DNA of 64,000 nucleotides from Marinilactibacillus psychrotolerans (GCF_900101525.1 NZ_FMZD01000013.1:1-64000), one strand, 5' to 3'; shown: positions 17,447-26,942, counted from the stretch's first letter. Program-made: numbers and translations. Notes: generated from the sequence alone by a model not told the origin.

Positions 17447-18054
17447 TATCTTAATGCCTCCATTTCATTTTCTTCGTCATCCATAAAATAATCATATAAA
17501 GCCCTTCGTTTTTCTTTCAATGTTTCAAGGCATTCTGCTAAATTCAATACACAGGGAATGGTATTTGACCCCAGGTAAACATTTGGTTCTCCTATTATTT
17601 CAAATGGGAACTTGAAAATACGATACATATATCTATAAACTCGTTCATCAATACAACAAACCCAGTGTGTCAGACCATTATCTAATGAATAATTTAAAAC
17701 TATTTTTATTAATCCTAAGCCTACATCATGTTTTGGCATTTTAGTAAATGCACTAATCTCTGCAAATTTATTCTTTTCAATTCCTGATAATTTTAATTTT
17801 TCAATTTCAAAAATATTAAAGTGTTTCATTGTTGGAAGATCTTTCAACGGCATAAAAATAAGCCTAGTCACCCCTACTACCTTATTCAAGTCAACTGTTT
17901 GAACAATAAAATAGGTTGAATTCTCTATGTAAGGATCCTCCATTTTTTGTTTAATAAATCCTACTTCCTGATAGCGATGATGATGCAAGGCAACCGCTTC
18001 ATCACAAAGGTCCCCCTCGGCTTTACTATAATAATATTCCTCTTTTTTATCCAT
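17446..18054 (-). CDS. GNAT-fold acyltransferase, FeeM/LuxI-like (N-acyl amino acid or autoinducer synthase type)
   Basis: A 202-residue protein from the ATG at 18054, chosen because GGAG lies nine bases upstream; an in-frame ATG at 18198 would lie over the promoters. The layout follows FeeM and LuxI acyl-transfer enzymes: HHHRYQEVGFI near 24-34 (R27), acidic residues near 39-44, VVGVTRLI near 59-66 (R64) and AEIS at 98-101 (E99). These positions match Arg24, Arg69 and the catalytic Glu of LuxI enzymes, but the second Arg after the Glu is missing (S-A-F instead of S-R). Such enzymes join a fatty acyl group to an amine. It is the first gene of a coupled pair with the ThiF-like gene. Assignment is from motif pattern; an ordinary GNAT acetyltransferase remains possible. 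Confidence 0.6.
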   Translation of the reverse strand: MDKKEEYYYSKAEGDLCDEAVALHHHRYQEVGFIKQKMEDPYIENSTYFIVQTVDLNKVVGVTRLIFMPLKDLPTMKHFNIFEIEKLKLSGIEKNKFAEISAFTKMPKHDVGLGLIKIVLNYSLDNGLTHWVCCIDERVYRYMYRIFKFPFEIIGEPNVYLGSNTIPCVLNLAECLETLKEKRRALYDYFMDDEENEMEALR

Positions 18055-18108
18055 TGAGACACACTCCTTTAATTTTTTTACTAACTTATGTCTATTAAAA
18101 GATAAATC

Positions 18109-18158
18109 TTGACAAATTGAAAGTAATTTTTGATACTTATTTAAAAATCTATAGTCAA
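18109..18158. promoter_or_regulatory. Overlapping divergent promoters (acyltransferase-thiF / HD-GYP)
   Basis: Plus strand: TTGACA (18109-18114), 17 bp, GATACT (18132-18137), leading to the HD-GYP gene. Minus strand: TTGACT (18158-18153), 17 bp, TATCAA (18135-18130), leading to the acyltransferase gene. The two -10 elements overlap by four bases, so polymerase or a regulator on one side should affect the other. Confidence 0.6.
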
Positions 18159-18217
18159 TCAACAAAAAAAATGATAAACTCTTACGGAATAACATCATTT
18201 AAAATAGAAGAAATAGG

Positions 18218-19444
18218 ATGATAGATAAAATGGATAAAATTGTAACAAAAAAACAACAATTATTACAAAAGCTTATTACGGACTATGATAAGAACTTGAA
18301 TAATCAAATTCTGCTAGTATGTTTAATCTATATTGGATTAAGTATTAGTTGGAATCTTATCTTTAAGTGGTTTAATGTGCCATTTTCTCGTGCTCATATT
18401 GGTGTCTTAATTCTTTGTTTCGTTGTGCAACTGGCAGTGTTCTGGGTCTTTCACATTGTAAATATTCCTCAAAAAATCAGGACTCATATTGTTTTGTTAT
18501 TTGTTATTTTTGTAACTATTAGTCTATATTTTGGGTCAGGTTATTCAGAATCTTGGAGTTATTTTTTGCTTATACCAATAATTTCTAGCCTTTATGGCAA
18601 ACGAGCCTTATCTATTTATTACTCAATCATTGGATTACTCAGTTTGTCTATTATTAGTATCGTTTATCCCATTAACCCGCAGTATGTCACTGACGGCATT
18701 GATATTTCAAACCGTATATTGCTTTATTTAATCATTGCAACATTCAGTTATTTGTTATTGTCCAAACTTAATATGCTTTATAATAAACAAGTCAATACAG
18801 TTGTTACTTCGTTGGAAACAACTCTTGAGCAAGTCGCTAAAAGTTTTATAATTGCAATGGAAGCAAAGGATCACTATACATTTGGACATAGCGAAAGAGT
18901 TAGTCAATATGCAGTAGCATTAGGTAAACAACTTCCCGAGTATCATGACGAACAACAATTGAAACATCTACGACTGAGTGGTCTCCTTCATGATATTGGT
19001 AAAATTAATATTTCTGAGGATATTTTAACAAAATCAACAAAATTAACGGATCCAGAATATGACATCATAAAAACGCATACTACTTTTGGAGCCCAAATGA
19101 TTGAAAAGATTGAAGGTCTAGAAGAGTTAAAAAGTGGTGTTTTATATCATCATGAAAGATGGGATGGAAAAGGATACCCATCAGAATTGAAAGCATCTGA
19201 AATCCCTTTAGATGCGAGAATTCTAGCTCTTGCAGATTCTTTTGATGCAATGACTTCAACAAGATCTTATCAGAATGAACAATTTATCGAAGAAGCTTTC
19301 CAAGAATTAGAAAAAGGGTTAGGTACACAGTTTGATCCCAATCTATCTGAAGCTCTTTCAGCAGCAAAACCTGAATTTTCAAAAATTTACTCTGAATATC
19401 ATAATCCTTTAAATGAATTTGAGAAACTAACGGACTTTTTATAA
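18218..19444 (+). CDS. Membrane HD-GYP cyclic dinucleotide phosphodiesterase
   Basis: A 408-residue protein with about six membrane segments in residues 30-185 and a cytoplasmic HD-GYP domain in 200-390. Catalytic motifs are all present: HSERV, LLHDIGKI (the HD pair), the HxxxG-like TFGAQM region, YHHERWDGKGYP (the GYP signature) and ALADSFDAM. HD-GYP enzymes hydrolyse c-di-GMP or related cyclic dinucleotides; the membrane part is probably a sensor. ATG at 18230 (fifth codon) has the better-spaced AGGA and could be the true start. It is divergent from the acyltransferase operon through shared promoters. Confidence 0.85.
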   Translation: MIDKMDKIVTKKQQLLQKLITDYDKNLNNQILLVCLIYIGLSISWNLIFKWFNVPFSRAHIGVLILCFVVQLAVFWVFHIVNIPQKIRTHIVLLFVIFVTISLYFGSGYSESWSYFLLIPIISSLYGKRALSIYYSIIGLLSLSIISIVYPINPQYVTDGIDISNRILLYLIIATFSYLLLSKLNMLYNKQVNTVVTSLETTLEQVAKSFIIAMEAKDHYTFGHSERVSQYAVALGKQLPEYHDEQQLKHLRLSGLLHDIGKINISEDILTKSTKLTDPEYDIIKTHTTFGAQMIEKIEGLEELKSGVLYHHERWDGKGYPSELKASEIPLDARILALADSFDAMTSTRSYQNEQFIEEAFQELEKGLGTQFDPNLSEALSAAKPEFSKIYSEYHNPLNEFEKLTDFL

Positions 19445-19694
19445 AAATCTAATCGTTTTCTGGTTCTATACACTTCTAATAAAATAGTTAAAACTCTAGA
19501 ACAACATTTGAATACATATATAACTGTATTAGTATTACTGATCTTTGCGTGTGCATCAATTGTTAATCAGACAAACATTGTTCAAAAGTTTCAATAAATT
19601 ATATTACCTTAAAAAAGCTCTTTCTATATTGGCCATTTTATTGGCTTAGGAAGGATTTTCTAGTTGTGAACAACCTAATTGTTTGCAAGTATAG
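19445..19694. other. Intergenic stretch with no supported gene
   Basis: About 250 bases after the HD-GYP gene. On the plus strand a 28-codon hydrophobic open frame starting with TTG at about 19515 looks like one membrane segment, but it has no ribosome binding site and ends abruptly; it may be a remnant of a lost membrane protein gene. Nothing else is recognisable. Confidence 0.4.
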
Positions 19695-20153
19695 TCAATG
19701 GTAATTTAAATAGGTAATTGTAACATGGGTTATCCCAAAAACAACTGTGACAGCAACAGCAAGTAGATTATGAAGCCATACTTCTGCTATGATAAAATAA
19801 ATAACAGGAATAATAGCCATTAACATAAGAATTTCAAAATTTGCGCCAACTGTAAAATATAATAACCAAAGCAAAAAGTAACTTAGTAAAAATAAAGATA
19901 TAAAAATCATGTATCTAGATAATATTGGAGCCTCTTTTTTACTTATAAAAAATATCAAGAGAACGGCAAACAACCCCTGGCTTCCATGTTCAATCATATT
20001 GATCAAAAGATTATTATTAGTTATTACCATTTCGTTGCTGGGATTGTTTATTATTAAAAAAAGAAAATTAGGGAACATAGGTAATAGAAATATCACTAGA
20101 CCCTTCCATGAAAACCCTATGCTGATCTGAAAAAAATCTAATATTTTATTCAT
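19695..20153 (-). CDS. Hypothetical four-to-five-segment membrane protein
   Basis: A 152-residue protein starting at ATG 20153, which has GGGAGAG about nine bases upstream; an earlier in-frame ATG at 20198 lacks one. It has four to five hydrophobic segments and opens with IGFSWKGL followed by PMFPNFLF, a beginning I associate with unnamed small membrane proteins of Firmicutes. No conserved charged or catalytic motif is visible. Function unknown. It stands alone in a gene-poor patch. Confidence 0.6.
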   Translation of the reverse strand: MNKILDFFQISIGFSWKGLVIFLLPMFPNFLFLIINNPSNEMVITNNNLLINMIEHGSQGLFAVLLIFFISKKEAPILSRYMIFISLFLLSYFLLWLLYFTVGANFEILMLMAIIPVIYFIIAEVWLHNLLAVAVTVVFGITHVTITYLNYH

Positions 20154-20381
20154 AGTATATTTCTCTCCCAAAATATTCTCTAGCACTTTATGTACCATTC
20201 AATATAGGTTACTTTTTAATGCATGGCCAATTATCTATACTTTTGCCTTCGATTAATTTGATATAATTAGTCTTTCTTTTTCCATTTCAGATTTTAAAAC
20301 ACATGATTATATTCATAGTTTTTCTATCAGCAGAAAGATATTTCCTATCATTACAATCCTTTACAGATCATACTTACTGAC

Positions 20382-20872
20382 TCAGTCTTCTATCCACCTT
20401 CTAATAAAATGCCCTTCTTGAATCGCAGCAAATGTAGCAGTAGCACATACCAAAATGGCACTATATTTTAATTTAATGATAGCTAATGTCAATGGTAAAA
20501 TAAAAAGTAGTAAACCAGTAACTTTGTTCATAATCGTATGTTCTACCAATGATTTATTCTGTAAGACAACTCCAGATAGCCCATTGCTGATCTTTACTAT
20601 AGCAATTATGGCAAACCATAACCAAAGCCACATTGGCATCTCAAGTATAGGAAGCAGCTTTATCAGACAGACAATATAAAATATAAAATCAGCTGCTGTA
20701 TCTAATTTTGACCAAATTCACTAACGGTATTTGTCTTTCTTGCAATTCTCCCATCAATCATATCAGTAAATCCAGCCAACAAATAAAGAATATAAAAGGC
20801 TGGAGAGAGAGATAAACAAAACAAAAGCGCTATGCAATATAAAATGCGACAAACTGTTATGATATTAGCCAT
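20382..20872 (-). pseudogene. CDP-alcohol phosphatidyltransferase gene broken by a one-base frameshift
   Basis: Reading from ATG 20872, the first frame gives an N-terminal membrane segment and DMIDGRIARKTNTVSEFG, then stops at a TAG near 20705. If one A is added to the A-run at 20706-20709, the frame continues as KLDTAADFIFYIV and on to a normal end at 20382. Joined, the two halves give the full family signature D-G-x2-A-R-x8-G-x3-D-x3-D with correct spacing. So this is a small phosphatidyltransferase of about 160 residues, cut inside its active-site motif. Either the gene is dead or phase-variable, or the base is a sequencing error. Confidence 0.8.
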
Positions 20873-20892
20873 CCACTCGCTTCTTCCCTTTG

Positions 20893-21099
20893 TTACTGCA
20901 TTTTTTCAAATGCCACAGTGTGTTCCTTCATAGAAATCTTTCCAACCTTATAGCCATACTCCAACAGTTCTTTCTTGTAGGTCAGAAAAGAATGATCTAT
21001 TGGCAAGCCTGCGATTTTCTCTATTTCGGCATAAGTCAGCTTAAAATTATCTGTACCATTTGCTTTTATGTAGTTCCACAACGGATCGTATTTACTCAT
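20893..21099 (-). CDS. Small conserved hypothetical protein
   Basis: A 68-residue soluble protein with GGAAGGGG upstream of its ATG. It has an opening MSKYDPLW, a central LTYAEIEKIAGLPIDHSFL and a closing KVGKISMKEHTVAFEKM. I recognise near-identical short proteins in many Clostridia and Bacilli, always without a known function; the YAEIEKIAG stretch looks like a helix-turn-helix-like or peptide-binding helix. It ends 20 bases before the start of the broken phosphatidyltransferase gene. Confidence 0.7.
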   Translation of the reverse strand: MSKYDPLWNYIKANGTDNFKLTYAEIEKIAGLPIDHSFLTYKKELLEYGYKVGKISMKEHTVAFEKMQ

Positions 21100-21192
21100 A
21101 ATGGATGTCCCCTTCCTTTTTAATAAAATAATATACCTAAATTATTTATGTCTATATCATTTCTCTAGGATTATCATCTTAAAATCAACTAC

Positions 21193-21345
21193 TTATTTTT
21201 GTGTGATTATAGATATATAATATCCATATTTTTGAGTTTCATTCATGAAATCAGTCAGGTCCATTTTTCTTTCAATAATTTTTTTGACGTTTTTTGTAAA
21301 CGCAATCAAAAAATTGCAATCTATTTTATAAAATTCTACACCATA
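21193..21345 (-). pseudogene. Possible C-terminal remnant of a lost gene
   Basis: On the minus strand an open stretch of about 49 codons without a start (key residues FLIAFTKNVKKIIERKMDL) ends at a stop at 21193. The residue mix looks like protein, but upstream the frame is closed at once. I do not recognise the family. The remaining sequence from 21100 to 21500 is AT-rich and holds no complete gene. Confidence 0.25.
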
Positions 21346-21439
21346 TCAAATCTCGTTTCACAACCTACGACATCCAAACCAATGCCTGAGCAATAAGTCC
21401 ATTTTTTTCATCAATGATATACCTATTCAAAGTAGCCGA

Positions 21440-21473
21440 GCTTTTCCGAAGTATCGTCTATACTTGGAAAAGC
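21440..21473. repeat. Near-perfect inverted repeat
   Basis: GCTTTTCCGAAGTAT (21440-21454) and ATACTTGGAAAAGC (21460-21473) pair over 14 bp with one bulge and a 5-nt loop. There is no T-run in either direction, so it is not an obvious terminator. It lies 28 bases before the end of the rlmD gene. Confidence 0.55.
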
Positions 21474-21500
21474 CGAAAACATACCACTTTCTTACACTGT

Positions 21501-22889
21501 TTATTTATTTAAAGACAACGATACTACCGTCTCAACATGATGAGTCTGAGGGAACATATCAACTGGTTGTGCTTTAATGACGTCATATCCACCTTCATGC
21601 AAAAGCTTCAAGTCGCGCGCTAAAGTTGCCGGATTACAGCTTACATATACCATTCTTTCTGGTTTCATTGTTAATACGGCATCAACGAATGCTTTTGCTA
21701 ACCCTTTTCTTGGTGGATCAACTACTAACACGTCAACCTTCTCATTTCGATCTGTCCATTCTACCATTAACTCTTCAGCTGCCCCAACTTTAAAAGATAC
21801 ATTTGAAACATCATTTACTTGAACGTTTCTATTTGCATTCTTGATTGCGGTATTTACAATTTCAAGTCCATAAACGTGTTTTGCTTTTTTAGCTAGTCCA
21901 AGTGTTAATGTCCCAATACCACAATACGCATCAATAACCGTTTCTTTCCCAGTTAATTCAGCATAATCAATTGCTGTTTGATATAGTTGTTGCGTTTGTA
22001 CTGGATTAATTTGATAAAATGACTGGTGAGAGATAAAATACGTGTCACCTAATAATGTATCATGATAGCCATCTTCCCCAAATAATACCCTATGATCTGA
22101 TCCGAGTATTACATTCGTTTTTTCAGGATTAATATTCTGAATCAAACTGACTAATTCTGGTAATTTTTCTTTTAGACTACTAATAATTTCGTCTTCTCTT
22201 GGTAAATCGCTTGTTCTTGTAACTAAAACGACCATCAATTCTCCAGTATAATATCCTCGTCTAATAAGAATATGACGGATATCTCCTTTATGATTCACTT
22301 CATCATATGGTTTGATATGATACCGTTTTAGAACATCTCTTACAATCACAACTGCTTCATCTATTTTAGGATCCTGAATCGCAAAATCTTCTAGAGGAAT
22401 CAAATCATGACTGTTTTTTCTGAAAAATCCAGTTGCCATTTTTCCATCAATTTTACGCACAGGTATCTGCGCTTTATTTCTATAACCATAAGGATCTTCC
22501 ATACCTATAACGTCTGCAATAGGCACTTCTGGTAGCTTAGCAATTCGCTCAAAAACTCTTACTACTTGATCTTTTTTGAATCGTAATTGTGCATCATAAG
22601 ATAAATGCTGTAGAGGCATCGTCCCTGTTTGGGCGTATACTTTGTCCATTACCTCCACTCGATCTGGACTTTCTGTAATGACTTCAAGCAGTTTCCCAAA
22701 AGCAAATTTTTTGCCAATTTTAACGACCTTAAATGTAACTTCTTCTTGGGGTAATGCACCTTCTACAAAAATTGGAAAGTTATCGATTTTAACGACACCA
22801 AGTCCTTCATGAGTTAAATCTTCGATTGTACCTGTATAATCTTTATTTTTTGATACTGGTGCTGTAAATTTTTGCTTATTTTTTCCCAA
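21501..22889 (-). CDS. rlmD: 23S rRNA (uracil-C5)-methyltransferase, RlmD/RlmCD type
   Basis: SAM-dependent methyltransferase of 462 residues that makes m5U in 23S rRNA. A TRAM RNA-binding domain (about 15-75) is followed by a linker and the Rossmann catalytic domain with DAYCGIGTLTLGLA, VVDPPRKGL and the catalytic Cys in VSCNPATLARDL. The N-terminal cysteines that hold an Fe-S cluster in E. coli RlmD are absent (the sequence reads TGTMPLQHLSY where a CxxC-type motif would be), as in many Firmicutes RlmCD proteins that modify both U747 and U1939. It is the last gene of the pcrA-to-rlmD gene cluster. Confidence 0.85.
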   Translation of the reverse strand: MGKNKQKFTAPVSKNKDYTGTIEDLTHEGLGVVKIDNFPIFVEGALPQEEVTFKVVKIGKKFAFGKLLEVITESPDRVEVMDKVYAQTGTMPLQHLSYDAQLRFKKDQVVRVFERIAKLPEVPIADVIGMEDPYGYRNKAQIPVRKIDGKMATGFFRKNSHDLIPLEDFAIQDPKIDEAVVIVRDVLKRYHIKPYDEVNHKGDIRHILIRRGYYTGELMVVLVTRTSDLPREDEIISSLKEKLPELVSLIQNINPEKTNVILGSDHRVLFGEDGYHDTLLGDTYFISHQSFYQINPVQTQQLYQTAIDYAELTGKETVIDAYCGIGTLTLGLAKKAKHVYGLEIVNTAIKNANRNVQVNDVSNVSFKVGAAEELMVEWTDRNEKVDVLVVDPPRKGLAKAFVDAVLTMKPERMVYVSCNPATLARDLKLLHEGGYDVIKAQPVDMFPQTHHVETVVSLSLNK

Positions 22890-22982
22890 TATAATGCTCC
22901 CTTTAAATTTATCCTTGAGTTAGGTTGTCAATGTCTTCAAATACATTAATTTGTTGTTTTGTATGTTTTAAACAAATGTATT

Positions 22983-23996
22983 TTATTCATTTTGTTCTTC
23001 TAATTCTGATACTTTTTTGATAAAATCTGTTTCTTTTTCTTCCATTGAAGGATCTCTAGTGTCAATATCTAATTTCATCGCATCGAGATCGCCAACCATT
23101 TCCATATGCTGGCGGTAATTGATAAATGTAGCCGGTGCATCTCCACCATATTCACCATCAATATTAATCATCAATTTTTTATCCCCTAATGTTTCAGTGA
23201 CAACTTTACTAGTCTTCGTATAAACAATTTTTGAGCTATTGACATGCTTACCATCATTCATTAATAAGGTGATTAAACGCATAATTTCCACAAGGTTTGT
23301 AGCTTTTACGATAATCAAAGTAAACTTGCCATCTCCTAGTGTTTTATCTGGTGCAATATCCTCAAATCCTCCAACAGAGTTAGTCAAGGCTACAAAGACC
23401 ATAGAAGCCTGTCCTTCGTATACACCATCATCATACTCCACTCGTACTGGTACTTTTCCAATTCGAGGAAGCAATTCAGCACCTTTAACAAAGTAAGCTA
23501 AGGAACCAAATAGGGACTTCATGTTAGCAGGAACTTCGTAGGATACTTCTGAAAGAAAGCCAGCTGCTCCAATATTCATAAAATATCTTTCTTCTTTGGC
23601 CGTACTTACTTTCCCTATATCCATAAAAACAGTCTGATCTTTTTCAATTACTTTTGCTGCATCGACCATATTACCTCTGGGTACATGTAACGCTCTAGCA
23701 TAGTCATTGGTAGTACCTGCTGGAATTATAGCAATTTTGGGTCTCGTCTGCGCTCCGGCAATACCATTTATAACTTCATTAATTGTACCATCGCCACCAG
23801 CAGCCACAACTAAATCAAACTGTTCATTTGCACATCTTAAAGCTTCTTTTCGAGCACTTAATGGATCTGTTGTTGTACAAAAAGCACTGGTATCATATCC
23901 AAAATCTTCATAAACTTTTAATATATCTGGTAGAGCTTTCTTGACTTGTTCTCTACCAGAAGTTGGATTATAGATAATTCTTGCTCTCTTTCTCAT
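22983..23996 (-). CDS. dagK: Diacylglycerol kinase, DgkB/DagK type
   Basis: Soluble lipid kinase of 337 residues that returns diacylglycerol, a by-product of lipoteichoic acid synthesis, to phosphatidic acid. The NAD-kinase-like nucleotide motif GGDGTINEVINGI lies near 67-79, and NPTSGRE near 10 is the conserved opening. The C-terminal domain has the expected GEYGGDAP segment. It lies 43 bases after gatB, a common arrangement in Lactobacillales. Its job links functionally to the LtaS encoded at 48-50 kb. Confidence 0.88.
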   Translation of the reverse strand: MRKRARIIYNPTSGREQVKKALPDILKVYEDFGYDTSAFCTTTDPLSARKEALRCANEQFDLVVAAGGDGTINEVINGIAGAQTRPKIAIIPAGTTNDYARALHVPRGNMVDAAKVIEKDQTVFMDIGKVSTAKEERYFMNIGAAGFLSEVSYEVPANMKSLFGSLAYFVKGAELLPRIGKVPVRVEYDDGVYEGQASMVFVALTNSVGGFEDIAPDKTLGDGKFTLIIVKATNLVEIMRLITLLMNDGKHVNSSKIVYTKTSKVVTETLGDKKLMINIDGEYGGDAPATFINYRQHMEMVGDLDAMKLDIDTRDPSMEEKETDFIKKVSELEEQNE

Positions 23997-24039
23997 ATCT
24001 TAGTGTTCCTCCTATAAACATTTAATCCCTACTCAATGC

Positions 24040-25473
24040 TTATCGCTTTTCAATCTCTTCTTTTAATAATTTATTCACCACACCAGGATTTGCTTGACCG
24101 CGAGTTTTTTTCATGATCTGTCCTACTAAAAACCCGATAGCACGATCTCTACCATTTTTATAATCTTCAATAGACTGTTCATTTTGATCAAGCGTTTCGT
24201 TGATTACGGGAAGTAGTTTGCTTGGATCACTTAATTGTGCCCATCCTTTTTCTTCAACCAAGGCTTCAACATTGTTGCTTCCATTAGTAATTAATTCTCG
24301 AAAGACTTTTTTTGCAATTTTAGATGAAATCGTTCCATCTGCAATCAAATTAATCATTTCAGCTAGTGCTTTAGGAGTCAAAGCTGTTTCACTAAATGAA
24401 AGCTTTTCACTATTCAAGTATGCTGAAACCTCTCCCATTAACCAATTGGAAACTTGTTTAGGATCCGCACCATGAGAAACTGTTCCCTCAAAGAAATCAG
24501 ACATTTCTCGAGAAGATGTTAGTACTTCTGCATCATATTCAGGAATACCTAACTCTTCAACGTATCGCGTTCTTCTTTCTTTGGGCATTTCTGGTAGTGA
24601 CTGACGCACTTTTTCTATCCACTCATCTTCAATCAACAAGTTAGGAATATCTGGTTCTGGAAAATATCGATAATCACTTGAACCTTCTTTGACACGCATT
24701 AAAATTGTTTTTCCTGTGGTTTCATCATAGCGTCTAGTTTCTTGCATTAATTCGCGACCGGCTATTAACTCACGCTCTTGGCGTTCTACTTCATGAGCCA
24801 ATCCTTTGCGGACAAAATTAAATGAGTTCAAGTTTTTCAATTCGGATTTCGTTCCAAATTCCTTTTGTCCAAATGGTCTTAAAGAAATATTGGCATCACA
24901 GCGCATAGATCCTTCTTCCATTTTCACATCAGAAACGCCGGTAAACTGAACAATTTGTTTGACAGCCTCTAAATACGCATAAGCTTCTTCTGGAGAACGC
25001 ATATCTGCTTCAGAAACGATCTCTATTAAAGGTGTACCTTGGCGATTTAAATCTACATAAGAATAGCCATCACTTCCATGGGTATTTTTTCCTGCATCTT
25101 CTTCAAGGTGCACTCTTTCAATTCTGATTTTTTTCTTTTCTCCATTTACTTCTATTTCTATCCAACCATCATGCCCTATTGGACGATCAAACTGAGAGAT
25201 TTGATACGCTTTTGGATTATCTGGATAGAAGTAGTTCTTTCTATCAAATTTTGTATCTTGAGTTATTGTACAGTTCAATGCTAAAGCAGCTTTCATTCCA
25301 AATTCAATAGCTCGTTCATTTACTACTGGTAACACCCCAGGGTATCCCCAATCAATCACGTTTGTATTTGTGTTTGGTTCAGCGCCGAAATGAGCAGGTG
25401 AGGGTGAAAACATTTTAGAGTTAGTTTTTAATTCTACGTGAATCTCTAAGCCTATAATTGTTTCAAAATTCAT
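24040..25473 (-). CDS. gatB: Asp-tRNA(Asn)/Glu-tRNA(Gln) amidotransferase subunit B
   Basis: The tRNA-binding kinase subunit of GatCAB, 477 residues, usual length. The opening [13 protein letters not shown], the [13 protein letters not shown] block and the [10 protein letters not shown] block are family hallmarks, and the C-terminal GatB/YqeY helical domain is present (about 330-477). It phosphorylates the misacylated Glu or Asp before ammonia transfer. Two bases separate it from gatA, so expression is coupled. Confidence 0.95.
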   Translation of the reverse strand: MNFETIIGLEIHVELKTNSKMFSPSPAHFGAEPNTNTNVIDWGYPGVLPVVNERAIEFGMKAALALNCTITQDTKFDRKNYFYPDNPKAYQISQFDRPIGHDGWIEIEVNGEKKKIRIERVHLEEDAGKNTHGSDGYSYVDLNRQGTPLIEIVSEADMRSPEEAYAYLEAVKQIVQFTGVSDVKMEEGSMRCDANISLRPFGQKEFGTKSELKNLNSFNFVRKGLAHEVERQERELIAGRELMQETRRYDETTGKTILMRVKEGSSDYRYFPEPDIPNLLIEDEWIEKVRQSLPEMPKERRTRYVEELGIPEYDAEVLTSSREMSDFFEGTVSHGADPKQVSNWLMGEVSAYLNSEKLSFSETALTPKALAEMINLIADGTISSKIAKKVFRELITNGSNNVEALVEEKGWAQLSDPSKLLPVINETLDQNEQSIEDYKNGRDRAIGFLVGQIMKKTRGQANPGVVNKLLKEEIEKR

Positions 25474-25475
25474 TT

Positions 25476-26942
25476 TTATTTCCCTCCTTTGAAATTTGGT
25501 CTTTGTTTATGAAAGTCTGTAGCCTGTTCATAAGCATATGCGGCACGATAAAGTGTTTGTTCGTCAAAATGTTTGCCAATCAATTGCATACCCACAGGCA
25601 TATTATTTGAAAATCCACAAGGAATAGATACAGATGGTACTCCTGCTAAGTTAACTGGGACTGTTAGAATATCAGCCATATACATTGCTAATGGATCTTC
25701 GATCTTCCCACCTATATCAAATGCAGTTGTAGTAGTGGTTGGCGCAACTAAAAAATCTACTTCTTCAAAAACTTTCTCAAAATCTTGACGGATGAGTGTT
25801 CGAGCTTGAGCAGCCTTCTTGAAATGCGCATCATAGAATCCAGCACTTAGCGAGAATGTACCCAACATAATCCGTCTTTTAACTTCTAATCCAAAACCTT
25901 CTGATCGAGATTTTACATATAGTTCTTCTAAGCTATTCACATTGTCTGCACGATATCCATATCTTATCCCATCAAACCTTTGAAGGTTACTGGAAGCTTC
26001 AGAGGACGCAATAATATAGTAGGCAGGAATCCCATATTTAGAATGCGGTAAACTTACTTCCACAATCTCTGCGCCAAGTTCTTCATATTTTTTAAGCGCC
26101 GCTCTAACTGAGTCTACAATGCCTTTTTCTTTAGCATCTTCATTGAAGTACTCTTTAGGTACACCAATACGCATCCCCTTAACACCTTTTTCAATGCCAT
26201 CTGTAAAATCAGGTGTTTCTCCTTTATAAGAGGTAGAATCCCGCTGGTCGTAACCACTAATCGCATTCAAAACTAGTGCATTGTCTTTAACAGTTCGAGA
26301 AAAAGGCCCAATTTGATCAAGACTTGAACCAAACGCAATCAATCCATAACGAGACACACGGCCATATGTTGGTTTCATTCCTACAATGCCCGTAAATGCA
26401 GCTGGTTCTCTAATAGAACCACCAGTATCCGATCCTAATGAAACTGGTACTTGACCAGCTGCAACAGCGGCGGCTGATCCACCAGATGATCCACCTGGAA
26501 CTTTTGACAAGTCCCAAGGATTTCGGGTTACTTTAAATGCAGAATTTTCTGTTGATCCACCCATTGCAAATTCATCCATATTCAGCTTACCTATAGAAAC
26601 CATACCGGCTTTAGCTAACTTTTCAACTACAGTTGCATCATATACAGGAACAAAATCTTCTAACATTTTTGATGCTGCGGTTGTAGTTAACCCTTTCGTA
26701 ACGATATTATCTTTAATTCCAATTGGAAGTCCACTTAAAATATTATTCGGATCTATTCCGTTTTCATCCACCATACGAGCATGTTTTAAAGCTTCTTCTT
26801 TATTCAAAGCTAAAAATGCCCCAACATTCGCTTCGGTTTCATCTATTTTATCGTAGACTGCTTCAATTATCTGAACAGAGCTAAGCTCACCATTGACCAA
26901 TCGCTCATGCAGTTCTTCTAATGTGTAATCTAAAATGGCCAT
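25476..26942 (-). CDS. gatA: Asp-tRNA(Asn)/Glu-tRNA(Gln) amidotransferase subunit A
   Basis: The glutaminase subunit of GatCAB, 488 residues. The amidase-signature triad is visible: Lys in LPIGIKDNI (near 79), Ser in the [11 protein letters not shown] block (near 154) and the nucleophilic Ser in [12 protein letters not shown] (near 178). It releases ammonia from glutamine and channels it to GatB. The start codon overlaps the last base of gatC. Confidence 0.95.
   Translation of the reverse strand: MAILDYTLEELHERLVNGELSSVQIIEAVYDKIDETEANVGAFLALNKEEALKHARMVDENGIDPNNILSGLPIGIKDNIVTKGLTTTAASKMLEDFVPVYDATVVEKLAKAGMVSIGKLNMDEFAMGGSTENSAFKVTRNPWDLSKVPGGSSGGSAAAVAAGQVPVSLGSDTGGSIREPAAFTGIVGMKPTYGRVSRYGLIAFGSSLDQIGPFSRTVKDNALVLNAISGYDQRDSTSYKGETPDFTDGIEKGVKGMRIGVPKEYFNEDAKEKGIVDSVRAALKKYEELGAEIVEVSLPHSKYGIPAYYIIASSEASSNLQRFDGIRYGYRADNVNSLEELYVKSRSEGFGLEVKRRIMLGTFSLSAGFYDAHFKKAAQARTLIRQDFEKVFEEVDFLVAPTTTTTAFDIGGKIEDPLAMYMADILTVPVNLAGVPSVSIPCGFSNNMPVGMQLIGKHFDEQTLYRAAYAYEQATDFHKQRPNFKGGK

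Noticed and set aside
21440-21473. Inverted repeat as an insertion-sequence end
   Set aside because: There is no transposase frame, no second copy within the window that I could see, and no target duplication.
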